Shown in pieces: positions 16,493 to 25,089 of a DNA stretch of 64,000 nt (position 1 is the first letter of the stretch; the number at the start of each line of letters is the position of its first letter). Origin of the DNA: Enterococcus phoeniculicola ATCC BAA-412 (GTDB lineage: Bacteria; Bacillota; Bacilli; Lactobacillales; Enterococcaceae); the NCBI RefSeq assembly GCF_000407505.1, contig NZ_ASWE01000001.1:741324-805323 (forward strand), given 5' to 3'. A program made the position numbers and the translations under genes. The notes beneath the pieces are model-generated. The model did no database searches, was not told the origin of the DNA, and was given only the letters and a program-made list of their open reading frames with translations.

Positions 16493-17519
16493 AAGAGACG
16501 AGATGGAACCAGTAACAGATTTAGTTATTATCGGTGGAGGGCCTGCCGGTTTATATGCAGCGTTTTATGCGGGATTAAGGGATATAAGAGTCACTGTTTT
16601 GGAAGCACAAGAAGAGCTAGGTGGAAAACTGAATTTTTATCCTGAAAAGTTTGTTTGGGATGTCGGAGCATTACCACCAACAAAGGGTCATATCATTCGT
16701 CAAAATTTAATTGAGCAAGCAACAACTTTTGATGCGACTCTCTATACAGATGCTAAGGTTACGCGGATAAAACAAGAAGACAATCAATTTTATGTAGAAG
16801 ATAAAAAAGGTCGTGTGCATCCTTGTCACGCAGTCTTGTTTGCCATTGGTGGTGGAATTGTGTCACCTAAAAAGCTTAAAATTCCTGTGCATGATGATGT
16901 AAAGAGAAATATACATTATTCTTTTCCAAACCAAGAAATGATTCGAAGAAAAAACGTCTTGGTTTCTGGTGGAGGAGATGCAGCTGTTGACTATGCGAAT
17001 GAGTGTTTGAAATTTGCAGAGAAAGTAACAATTATCTATAGAGGAAGTGCATTAAAAGCACATGAAGCATCTGCCAAATTATTTCAACGAAATGGTGGAA
17101 TGCTCATTTTTGAATCCGAGATTCAAGAAATTCAAAAAGGTGAGACATGTGCGATGAGTCTAGTATTAAATAATAAAAGAAAAGTAGAGGTTGACCATCT
17201 AATCGTTCAGCATGGGCACGACAGAGATAGTACATTTTTAGAGTCTCTTGACTTTCCATTTAAAAAAGAGGAAGAGTTTTATCTATTTTGTGAGGAACCG
17301 ACAAAAACAAATATAGAAGGAATATTTGCTGCTGGAGATATCCAGTTTTCAAAAGGAAAACTTTATCTTTTGGCGGGTGTCTTTCAGGAAGCAGCTAACA
17401 GTATTAATCAAATTAAACAGTATCTTGAACCTGAAAGTAATAGTTATGGAATGGTTTCTTCACATAATCATAAATTTGACAAAAAAAATGAAGAATTGAT
17501 TAAAGGAAAGGACTACTAG
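16482..17519 (+). CDS. NAD(P)/FAD-dependent oxidoreductase, ferredoxin-NADP reductase (TrxR-like) type
   Basis: N-terminal FAD motif GGGPAG (residues 18-23), a central NAD(P) motif (VSGGGDAAVDY) and a C-terminal GIFAAGD flavin motif. The thioredoxin-reductase CxxC pair is absent, as in YumC-type ferredoxin/flavodoxin-NADP reductases. It is the last gene of the iron operon. TTG 16470 would overlap the lipoprotein gene; TGAGG at 16471-16475 fits ATG 16482. A plausible role is supplying reducing power to release iron from an imported ferric chelate. That is inferred from context. Confidence 0.85.
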   Translation: MVTKRDEMEPVTDLVIIGGGPAGLYAAFYAGLRDIRVTVLEAQEELGGKLNFYPEKFVWDVGALPPTKGHIIRQNLIEQATTFDATLYTDAKVTRIKQEDNQFYVEDKKGRVHPCHAVLFAIGGGIVSPKKLKIPVHDDVKRNIHYSFPNQEMIRRKNVLVSGGGDAAVDYANECLKFAEKVTIIYRGSALKAHEASAKLFQRNGGMLIFESEIQEIQKGETCAMSLVLNNKRKVEVDHLIVQHGHDRDSTFLESLDFPFKKEEEFYLFCEEPTKTNIEGIFAAGDIQFSKGKLYLLAGVFQEAANSINQIKQYLEPESNSYGMVSSHNHKFDKKNEELIKGKDY

Positions 17520-17544
17520 AAAAATTTCTAGTAATCCTTTTTTT
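17507..17544 (+). terminator. Terminator of the iron operon, overlapping the last codons
   Basis: AAAGGACTACTAGAAA (17507-17522) pairs with TTTCTAGTAATCCTTT (17525-17540), with a T run. The stop codon of the reductase lies inside the stem. Confidence 0.85.
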
Positions 17545-17557
17545 AGTTAAACTGAAC

Positions 17558-19075
17558 TTAAATCGCATGATCCAGCTGGAACCGATGGACAAAAATAAAA
17601 AGTTTTGTCCAGCTTTCTTGATCCGTTAAATCATCGAAATAGAAATAGTTTTCACTTTTATAACGTTTTTCATAAAAATCGGAAATAATAATGTCCGCTG
17701 AATTCATATCCTCAACAACAGTGATGTTTTCACGACCAAATAAATTGTATAGCTGACTATGAATGTAGACACCGCCAAACATATTTTTTGAAAATTGAAT
17801 ATAGATTTTCAGAGGTGTTTGTTCAATTTGAGACAAAAAATAATAGATTAGACTGTGTGCCAGCGTTAAATGGAAAGGTGAAATCTCCTGATCTTTTAAA
17901 ATAGGATTTTTAGCTAAGAATCGATTGAAAAATTCCTCTCCTTTAGTATAAAGTGTTGATTTTACAGTCTGCAGATTGGGATTTATAAACATAAATTCCT
18001 GCAAGTGAGATGAATCAAATCGAATGTATCGAACATTTGCAATATACAACGAAAAGAAATATAAAAGTTTGTATCTTAGATCGTTATAATTTGGCGAGCG
18101 TTTTATTTCAGGATATTCAATAATCAGCGCTGTAACTAATTGCTTACAGTAAAGAATTAAGTCGTTATTTACTTCAGCTAATTTCTGGCCAATCTTTATT
18201 TGAGTGTCATCCGTATCTCTGTAAGAACTAAAAATGCGACTCATAAAATTAAAAAATAATCCTTCAGATTCTAAACTTTCTTCATCGTGTATTTCAGGAT
18301 AGCTTGTTTTTAGCAGACGAATCAGTGGTCCAGATAAGTCATTTTCTGATTGAAAAACTGCCATGACCTCTTTAAGTGATTCATGAAGAGCCAGCCTTTT
18401 TGCTTCAGAGGGGTATAACTGATGAATAACAGCTAATGAATGTAAGAACTTTGATTGTTTTGCAGCGGAGGAGTCAAAGAAAGCACGAAACTCTTGTTCT
18501 GTAAAACAGGAAAACAGTTCATCAATTGAAATATTTTGAAACAGCCAATCAATTCCTTGAGTGACGTTCCAAAAAAAATAGGTTTCAAACAATCGGATAT
18601 TTTCATTACTGCCGGAAATACTGATATTATCGAGATTTATTGAGTAATCAATCTTTATAAAGAACGGCTTTAAAAACTGATTTGCATCTAAAAGTAGCTT
18701 ATAAAGATACGGCAAACTAATGGAAAGACAAGTGGCTAAATCATGGATGCTTCGGATGGAATTCGAGAAAATTTTCTCGAATAATTGAAATTGTAGTGAA
18801 TCCAGATGATAGCTAAAATTCATCTTTTTTAAAACATACTGACCATTAAAAGGTGTAGGATTATGAAAAAAATAACCATCATCCTCAATTATTTGAATTT
18901 GATTGAATTCTTTTACACTTTTCAAGTCTTCATTCATGGAATGAGTGTATCGCTTTAAGGTTGATAATGAAATATTGAATTTGGAAAGGATACGCTCTCT
19001 ATGAACAGGTGCAGTTTGTGCAACAAGATACTTCAACAGAGCTAATTTTCCTACTTCACGTTTGTTTAAAATCAT
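17558..19075 (-). CDS. Mga/AtxA-like transcriptional regulator
   Basis: N-terminal HTH (HRERILSKFNISLSTLKRYTHSMNEDL), a second Mga-type HTH region (SIHDLATCLSISLPYLYKLLLDANQFLKP), a central PRD-like helical region and a C-terminal EIIB-like part (VYIHSQLYNLFGRENITVVEDMNSADIIISD). Such regulators commonly sit beside WxL or other virulence surface operons and control them. An in-frame ATG at 19117 exists, but GGGGAGAGG lies inside that extension, so ATG 19075 is preferred even though the spacing is long. It is convergent with the iron operon and divergent from WxL cluster 1, its likely target. Confidence 0.8.
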   Translation of the reverse strand: MILNKREVGKLALLKYLVAQTAPVHRERILSKFNISLSTLKRYTHSMNEDLKSVKEFNQIQIIEDDGYFFHNPTPFNGQYVLKKMNFSYHLDSLQFQLFEKIFSNSIRSIHDLATCLSISLPYLYKLLLDANQFLKPFFIKIDYSINLDNISISGSNENIRLFETYFFWNVTQGIDWLFQNISIDELFSCFTEQEFRAFFDSSAAKQSKFLHSLAVIHQLYPSEAKRLALHESLKEVMAVFQSENDLSGPLIRLLKTSYPEIHDEESLESEGLFFNFMSRIFSSYRDTDDTQIKIGQKLAEVNNDLILYCKQLVTALIIEYPEIKRSPNYNDLRYKLLYFFSLYIANVRYIRFDSSHLQEFMFINPNLQTVKSTLYTKGEEFFNRFLAKNPILKDQEISPFHLTLAHSLIYYFLSQIEQTPLKIYIQFSKNMFGGVYIHSQLYNLFGRENITVVEDMNSADIIISDFYEKRYKSENYFYFDDLTDQESWTKLFIFVHRFQLDHAI

Positions 19076-19117
19076 TTTTAATGCATTCCTCTCCCCGAAT
19101 AAGAATAAAGATACCAT

Positions 19118-19756
19118 GAGTTGTTTAATATGAAAAGCAGATGTTGATATTATGAAATGAATAAATTCAAGTTCTAATCAAATTTTAAATGGAATCATTC
19201 TTATTTTTGAATGAATATTTATTAAAATTCACTATATTTTTTCGGAAATATGGTTTAAATGCATATCTGGGAGTGAAGAGGGCTTTCCTGTATTATTTAT
19301 GGAATTAATTTTGAGTCAAAATATGATATAAGAGCTTGTTTTGCAATAAAAATACTTATTTTTTTTGTGAATATTCTTATTTTTGTCGACGGAATAAACC
19401 AAATGGAATAAATTCATTTTTTTTCTTGAAATAAACTATAGTCAAAAAAGAAAATAGGGGTATCTATACTTTCATCAAAGGAATTGATAGGCTGTTGACT
19501 GTAGATTACGTTTACGAATCATCTTCTTTTTTGGGGACTGAGTGATTAAATTCTAGAGATGCGACGTTGAAATCCATGGATGCATCTTTTATATCACCAG
19601 AGGAAGAGAGGAAACAATGTAATTTATGGATAAGGGGAGGAAGCTTGGAAAGACGTCCATTTTTCTAAACAGATTAGCTGTTGAAGGATACAACATCATG
19701 TAAAGAAGTCTGGATAGTAATCAACTGAATATGGAGGGATAAAAGGAGGTTGGCAA
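19118..19756. other. Long AT-rich regulatory region between the Mga-like gene and WxL cluster 1
   Basis: No gene of normal size is seen. TTTTTTGTGAATATT at 19361-19375 resembles TTTTTTGTGAATTATT at 29577-29592, upstream of WxL cluster 2. A mini-ORF (TTG 19645, seven codons, MERRPFF) follows GGGGAGG at 19634-19640. I could not assign a promoter with confidence. The length suits complex regulation of the divergent genes. Confidence 0.5.
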
Positions 19757-20104
19757 ATGGAGAAACACGTAGTTCGGTGGACGCTTATAGGGGGAAGATT
19801 GCTGCTAATTCTTCTAATTGGTTTTAGTACTCTCTATGCACAAGCGAGCACACGAACGTTGGCAGATGCGAGCAGTCGAGCAGGAATTACTTTTAAAAAA
19901 GGTTCTGGCCAGGATAATTCGCACCTTGTTGATGGGGAATGGTCATCACCGTCTAACAATGAGAATCATAATAATTCAAAAAAAAGATTGCCTCAAACAG
20001 GAGAAGAAAAATCAAGCAATCTAGGTTTTTTTGGAATATTTCTTCTCCTACTGCTGTCTGTATGGTTGGTAATAAATAGAAAAAGAAATGAGAGAGAAAA
20101 ATGA
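19757..20104 (+). CDS. Small LPQTG-anchored surface protein of WxL cluster 1
   Basis: 115 residues: a signal peptide (hydrophobic LLLILLIGFSTLYAQA), a short polar linker rich in Asn and Ser, then LPQTGEE, a membrane helix (GFFGIFLLLLLSVWLVI) and the basic tail NRKRNEREK. This is the small sortase substrate commonly found at the head of WxL operons. Start ATG follows AAAGGAGG at 19743-19750. Its stop overlaps the next start (ATGA), so the two are coupled. Confidence 0.88.
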   Translation: MEKHVVRWTLIGGRLLLILLIGFSTLYAQASTRTLADASSRAGITFKKGSGQDNSHLVDGEWSSPSNNENHNNSKKRLPQTGEEKSSNLGFFGIFLLLLLSVWLVINRKRNEREK

Positions 20105-20661
20105 AAAAAACAAATAAATTATTAGTAAACGCGTTACTTTCAACGGTTTTATTAGCATTAAGTGTGCCAGCTTTGGCAGATACTTCTGATGGAATTGTTG
20201 AATTAACTCCAGGAACCAGTAATCCAAATGGTCCTTTAGCATTGAACGAAGTACCTGGTTTTGATTTTGGAAGCAACGAGATACAGGCAACAGAACAAAC
20301 ATATACGACAAATGCAGATGCACTACTTTCTGTTGCTGATACACGTGGAACTGGAAGCGGCTGGAATGTTACCGCAAATATTACCGATTTTTCCGATGGT
20401 ACGCATCAACTGACGGGGGCGGAATTCACTTTGCCAGCAGTTGTTCCGGTTACCTCAGGGAATGCGACGAAGCCAGCTGATGGGGTAGCGACCGTGTTAA
20501 ACTCTGTTGACCAGCCGATTTTAAATGCTCAGGCGGGAGAAGGTTTAGGGCAATGGGATTCGCAGTATGATAATGCTCAGTTAAAAGTTCCAAGTGGAAA
20601 CTATGCCGGTGCATATACAGCGACCATTGAATGGACTTTGACAGATGGACCTAATCCATAA
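20101..20661 (+). CDS. WxL-domain cell-wall protein
   Basis: 186 residues with a signal peptide (to ALA-DTS). The WxL domain runs from GPLALNEVPGFDFG to the C-terminus. Proximal motif GSGWNVTA has Val where Leu is expected; distal motif is ATIEWTLTDGP. WxL domains bind peptidoglycan non-covalently and work with WxLIP partners. It is little more than signal plus WxL domain, so it probably acts as a scaffold subunit. Confidence 0.9.
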   Translation: MKKTNKLLVNALLSTVLLALSVPALADTSDGIVELTPGTSNPNGPLALNEVPGFDFGSNEIQATEQTYTTNADALLSVADTRGTGSGWNVTANITDFSDGTHQLTGAEFTLPAVVPVTSGNATKPADGVATVLNSVDQPILNAQAGEGLGQWDSQYDNAQLKVPSGNYAGAYTATIEWTLTDGPNP

Positions 20662-20686
20662 TCATTTAAAAAAAGGAGAAAAGTAA

Positions 20687-21385
20687 ATGAAATTTGTTCA
20701 ATATACAGCGATTAGTTTAATTACAATGAGTACAGTGTTTGCGTTAGGAACGACAGTTTCGGCTGCTACGACACCAAGTACTGCCTCTTCAAAAAACCAT
20801 GTTGAGTTTCAGGGAGGAAACACAGATCCAACTGATCCCGTTGATCCGACCGATCCCGATAATCCGAATCCACCAATCGATCCAGTTGACCCTACTAATC
20901 CGGGAACAGGAAATCCTGGACCACTATCTTTAGATTTTGTTTCAAACATTGAATTTGGTACACATGATATTTCTACTAAAACAGAAACTTATCACGCATT
21001 AAATGAAAATCCATATGTTCAGGTGACAGATAAAACTGGTCAAGGTCAGGGTTGGAATTTAGTTGCTACAGCTTCTGAATTTAAAGATAGTACAGGATCA
21101 AAAGTCTTAAAGGGAGCCGAATTGACTTTTTTAAACGGTCAGACAAATACAAATATAGCAAATGTGTCTGCAGCTCCAACTGCGCAGCAAAGTGTATCAT
21201 TTACGAATCAATCCGCACAGCCTATTATGAATGCTCAAGTAGGGGAAGGAAAGGGAACATGGGTTGATGTTTGGTCAGGCACAGCTAATGACAATGCTAA
21301 CGTTTTATTAAAAGTGTTGCCAGGTTCTGCAGATGAGACCTCTTATACTGCCACTATTGATTGGACACTAACAGTAGCACCTTAA
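20687..21385 (+). CDS. WxL-domain cell-wall protein with DPTDP linker
   Basis: 232 residues: a signal peptide (ending TVSA-ATT), then an Asp/Pro/Thr-rich linker (repeats of DPTDP, about residues 45-80), then a WxL domain starting GPLSLDFVSNIEFG. Proximal motif GQGWNLVA is the only canonical W-x-L version among the seven WxL proteins in this window. Distal motif is ATIDWTLTVAP. It follows the previous WxL gene by 25 bp. Confidence 0.9.
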   Translation: MKFVQYTAISLITMSTVFALGTTVSAATTPSTASSKNHVEFQGGNTDPTDPVDPTDPDNPNPPIDPVDPTNPGTGNPGPLSLDFVSNIEFGTHDISTKTETYHALNENPYVQVTDKTGQGQGWNLVATASEFKDSTGSKVLKGAELTFLNGQTNTNIANVSAAPTAQQSVSFTNQSAQPIMNAQVGEGKGTWVDVWSGTANDNANVLLKVLPGSADETSYTATIDWTLTVAP

Positions 21386-21395
21386 TGTATGATGG

Positions 21396-21443
21396 AATGC
21401 TGAGATAAATATATTTTTATCACTTATCTTGGCATTTCTTTTT
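21396..21443 (+). terminator. Internal terminator/attenuator in WxL cluster 1
   Basis: AATGCTGAGATAA (21396-21408) pairs with TTATCTTGGCATT (about 21424-21436), with two mismatches, then a run of T residues. It lies between the WxL genes and the WxLIP gene, so it may lower expression of the downstream genes rather than end the operon. Confidence 0.6.
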
Positions 21444-21469
21444 TATGATGTAACTAAGGAGTAAGAAAT

Positions 21470-22468
21470 TTGAAAAAAAAATATATCATTTTTGGAATGA
21501 CTCTTTTTTCCCTTCTGACATTCAGTAAAACTGGTTTTGCGGAGAAAATGGATTTTGGTGTCCAAACGATTCCTTCAGAAAATCAGATTGATAAAACAAA
21601 ATCATACTTTGATTTACGAGTGAAGCCAGGAGAAAAACAAACGATCAGTCTTTCTTTATCGAACTCATCAGATAAAGAGATAACCGTAGCTATTGAGACC
21701 AATACGGCCGTAACGAATCGAAATGGAATAATCGATTATAAACAATCCGATGTAAAAGCTGATAACACGCTGACGTATGAATTTTCAGATTTAATATCAG
21801 GAGAAAAAAAGATTGTCCTTCCAGCAAAAAAGACAAAAAAAGTCGATTTTCAGTTGAATATACCCAAAAAAGAATTTGATGGGACTATTTTGGGTGGGAT
21901 TTATATGAAGAAAATTGAAACAGAGCAAGAGAAAGAAAAGCAAAAGAATGTTCAAATTAAAAATGAATACTCCGTAGCGGTAGGCGTTGAACTTTCAGAA
22001 AATGATAATAAAGTAAAGTCAGAGCTCACTTTGAACGATGTCCATCCAGATTTAGAAAATTATCGAACTGCAGTCACAGCAAATATTCAAAATACTCAGC
22101 CTAAGCTTGAAGGAAAAATGAAAGTGGTTGCTCAAATCACAAAAAAAGGTCAGAAAAAAGTCATCCATTCTACAGAAAAAGAGAATATGAAGATGGCACC
22201 TAATTCTAATTTTGATTTTCCAATTAGCTGGGATAATGAGCCATTGGAGCCTGGAGTATATACAGTAAATTTGGCTATTCAGACAAACAATGGAAAATGG
22301 CAACTGACAAAGGACTTTGAAATTAAAGCTTCTGAGTCAAAAGCCTTAAATAGTGAGGCAGTAGAGTTAAAAAAGGATAATCAGTTCGTTTACATCGTTG
22401 TAGGGAGTCTTTTAGTTGTGATTATTTTAGTTCTTCTTTTTCTACTCTCAAAAAAAAAGAAAGCATGA
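21470..22468 (+). CDS. WxL-interacting protein (WxLIP; DUF916-DUF3324)
   Basis: 332 residues: signal peptide; DUF916/peptidoglycan-binding half (FGVQTIPSENQIDKTKSYFDLRVKPGEKQT); DUF3324/host-binding half (LNDVHPDLENYRTAVTANIQNTQP, MKMAPNSNFDFPI); a C-terminal membrane helix and a lysine tail. WxLIPs bridge WxL proteins to the wall or membrane and bind host matrix in characterised Enterococcus faecium loci. The start is TTG at 21470 after AAGGAG. Confidence 0.9.
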   Translation: MKKKYIIFGMTLFSLLTFSKTGFAEKMDFGVQTIPSENQIDKTKSYFDLRVKPGEKQTISLSLSNSSDKEITVAIETNTAVTNRNGIIDYKQSDVKADNTLTYEFSDLISGEKKIVLPAKKTKKVDFQLNIPKKEFDGTILGGIYMKKIETEQEKEKQKNVQIKNEYSVAVGVELSENDNKVKSELTLNDVHPDLENYRTAVTANIQNTQPKLEGKMKVVAQITKKGQKKVIHSTEKENMKMAPNSNFDFPISWDNEPLEPGVYTVNLAIQTNNGKWQLTKDFEIKASESKALNSEAVELKKDNQFVYIVVGSLLVVIILVLLFLLSKKKKA

Positions 22469-22517
22469 ATGAAATAAGTTTAATGAATTTAGCAAATGAA
22501 ATAAAGGAGGTAAAAGG

Positions 22518-24788
22518 GTGAAAAAGATGATATTGCTACTTGGACTAGCAGGTCTATTTATCATTGTTTTCGGACAAACAATATCTGTAGATGCTACGAA
22601 TGAAAGCTCTCCTCCACCACACATTGAATTGACGAATATTTTTCAACTACCCGCAGGATCTAATAGCCAGCTTATTCCAACTGCGGATGGGGATATTGTA
22701 CAATTGACAGACACTTTAAAAAATCAAAATGGTGCCATTTGGTCTACGCCTAATAATATGATGGACTTAACAAAAGATTTTGAATCCTCTATGTATATTT
22801 ATTTTGGGGATCAAGGTACGAGTGCCGCTGATGGAATGGCATTTGTTATGCAAAATGACCCCTCAGGTCCTAATAAAATTGTTCAAGGCGATGGGGCGCA
22901 GCTAGGTGTTTGGGATTCCAGTAGTTATGGAGTTTGGGATAAAGGAATAAAAAATAGTTTTGCTGTTGAATTTGATACGCATGATAATGCCAATGGAGGA
23001 TTTGATACTGATGTTTCAGGAGATGATCATGTGGCGTGGAATTTTCCTGGCGATCGGTCAATGTATCATGATTATACAGATGTTGGAGATTGGTTCAAAA
23101 AGAAACGTTATATGGATCACCGCAATACACAATACCCGGGAGAATTGTCAACAGACAAATGGATTCCATTCAATATTAAATGGTCTTCGCAAAGTCAAAC
23201 ATTGACCTATCAGTTTAATAATATGGCGCCAGTTGCAGTTTCAATTGATACTCAAAATGTTTTTAAATCTACGAAAGTGTATTGGGGATTTACCGGTTCA
23301 ACAGGTGCTCAAATTGAAATGAACCGGATGGTATTTGAAACGGTTCCTGGTTTAGTGAATGCTTCATTAGTGGAGACAATTGTTGACGATGCGGGAAACA
23401 GTGTAGAGCAAACAACTGTCAATAGTGGGCAAACACTCACTTATAGAGTGGAAGGAAGCTATCTTTCTGGTAAACAGGAGTGGAAGGATGTATTGGCTAA
23501 TTTACAAATTTCAGGGAATGTCACATATGTTCCAGGAAGCTTAAAAGGAAAATCAACAGGAAACGTTGAGGTACCACTACCAGATTCTTCATGGAATGGA
23601 AATCAGCTTCAAGTGAATATGGGGACATTGAACGCAACTGAAAATCTTGCGTATTTGACATTCAAAGTGAAAGTAAATCCAGTATCCGCCCTAGCTCAAG
23701 TAAGTGAAAATAGTGTCTATGCTGGGAAAAATCATATTGAGGCAAGTAATTTTGTCAATTATTCGATTGCAGCAAACACGGCACCAGAATTGACTTTAGA
23801 TAATTCGGGAACTACACAAACGAATCTTTTGGGGAACGATTATACACTTACTGGAAAATGGAAAGATTTAGATGGAACAAAAGGTGAACTTCACTATCTT
23901 GTGAATGGAAAAGAGAGTCTGGAAAACGCCGATACAGTAACTGCTGATACGTGGACTGCATACTCCCACACTATTTCTGCTTCTGATTTGGTGTTAGGGA
24001 AAAATACGGTTGAAGTTTACGTGATAGATAGCCACGGTGCTGAATCTGCGCATACCCAATTAACCATTCAAGTAAAAGCAGCGCCAGAGCTTACAGTTGA
24101 TGATGAAGGAAAAACGATAAAGCTTGAATATGGGGTTCCTTATTCTTTGAAGGGTACGTGGTCAGATAAAGATAGTCCGACTGCAGAATTTTATTATGAA
24201 ATTGATGGGCAGGTAGTGGGACCTATTAAGGAACAAAATCCTGTGTTGGGAGCTGACAACCCATATACACATGAGATAGATGGCAAATACCTTACAATTG
24301 GGCTGCATAAAGTGACTGTCTATATTATTGATCCAGATAAAAACAAATCGACAAGGAAGACACTTACTATTGAAGTAAATGGAACGTTGTCATTTACAAA
24401 CGTCGCTTCAAAGGTTAGCTTTCAAACAACTGAGGTTCCACTAAAAGAAAAGATGGTTGCTCGAAATAAGGATTGGGACATTCGAGTAAAAGATACACGC
24501 GGTGTTGGGGGAAACTGGCATGTTGATTTGACGTTGGACCATAGCTTCAGTGATGGGGGAACTTCAGCCAACAACTTAAATGAAGGACTAATTTACAGAA
24601 AAGGAACTTCAAATACTGACATACTACCTGGTGTTTCAGAAACTGTGTTTACTAATACCACAACAAATACTTCAGAAGTACCTGTAACATGGAAAGATAA
24701 TGAAGGAATTCTACTGTTAGTCAATTCAGCAGATTACGCGGGCGTTTATACAGGGACACTCAATTGGACACTTGTTGATGGACCGTAG
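22518..24788 (+). CDS. L-type lectin-like surface adhesin with Ig-like repeats and C-terminal WxL domain
   Basis: 756 residues. After the signal peptide, residues 35-280 form a bacterial L-type lectin-like sandwich (GTSAADGMAFVMQNDPSGPN, NSFAVEFDTHDN, KVYWGFTGSTGAQ). A conserved surface-repeat domain (about 285-420) follows. Two Ig-like repeats come next, each starting with APEL (APELTLDNSG and APELTVDDEG). The terminal WxL domain has variant GGNWHVDL and distal GTLNWTLVDGP. It is probably the ligand-binding effector of cluster 1, displayed through its WxL domain. The start is GTG at 22518 after AAAGGAGG. The glycan ligand is unknown. Confidence 0.88.
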   Translation: MKKMILLLGLAGLFIIVFGQTISVDATNESSPPPHIELTNIFQLPAGSNSQLIPTADGDIVQLTDTLKNQNGAIWSTPNNMMDLTKDFESSMYIYFGDQGTSAADGMAFVMQNDPSGPNKIVQGDGAQLGVWDSSSYGVWDKGIKNSFAVEFDTHDNANGGFDTDVSGDDHVAWNFPGDRSMYHDYTDVGDWFKKKRYMDHRNTQYPGELSTDKWIPFNIKWSSQSQTLTYQFNNMAPVAVSIDTQNVFKSTKVYWGFTGSTGAQIEMNRMVFETVPGLVNASLVETIVDDAGNSVEQTTVNSGQTLTYRVEGSYLSGKQEWKDVLANLQISGNVTYVPGSLKGKSTGNVEVPLPDSSWNGNQLQVNMGTLNATENLAYLTFKVKVNPVSALAQVSENSVYAGKNHIEASNFVNYSIAANTAPELTLDNSGTTQTNLLGNDYTLTGKWKDLDGTKGELHYLVNGKESLENADTVTADTWTAYSHTISASDLVLGKNTVEVYVIDSHGAESAHTQLTIQVKAAPELTVDDEGKTIKLEYGVPYSLKGTWSDKDSPTAEFYYEIDGQVVGPIKEQNPVLGADNPYTHEIDGKYLTIGLHKVTVYIIDPDKNKSTRKTLTIEVNGTLSFTNVASKVSFQTTEVPLKEKMVARNKDWDIRVKDTRGVGGNWHVDLTLDHSFSDGGTSANNLNEGLIYRKGTSNTDILPGVSETVFTNTTTNTSEVPVTWKDNEGILLLVNSADYAGVYTGTLNWTLVDGP

Positions 24789-25051
24789 CTATGTCGAGGA
24801 AACAAAGACATAAGGGCGAAATGGATAGGGAGACCTTCAATTCTTAGAATGTTTCGCTTTTAGAGATTTTGGAGAGTGAAACGGAAGATGGGCACCTCCT
24901 TTTCTTGTCTTTAATAAGAGCTAAGGAAGCTAGGACAGAACTTTTGGAGTGATGTCTTGGCTTCTTATTTTAAAAGTCAACCGTTTTGGCTAACCAACTT
25001 TTGGTAGGATATCCATTCAATTGTGAAAATCATATTTTTTTATTTCAATGT
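24789..25051. other. Intergenic region with two weak terminator-like hairpins
   Basis: GCGAAA (24816-24821) with TTTCGC (24852-24857) then TTTT, and a longer imperfect stem between about 24914 and 24976 ending TTCTTATTTT. Together they probably end WxL cluster 1. No gene is seen. Confidence 0.5.
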
Positions 25052-25057
25052 TATAAT
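25049..25057 (+). promoter_or_regulatory. Extended -10 promoter of the ibrA-like operon
   Basis: TG (25049-25050), one base, TATAAT (25052-25057). No clear -35. It lies 33 bp before the first gene. Confidence 0.55.
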
Positions 25058-25089
25058 GTAAAAATACAGATGGGGAAGGACTCAGATGA

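Noticed and set aside
20048-20344. Minus-strand frame of 98 codons opposite the WxL gene
   Set aside because: It lies entirely opposite coding sequence with low-complexity residues and no ribosome binding site; a shadow of the real gene.
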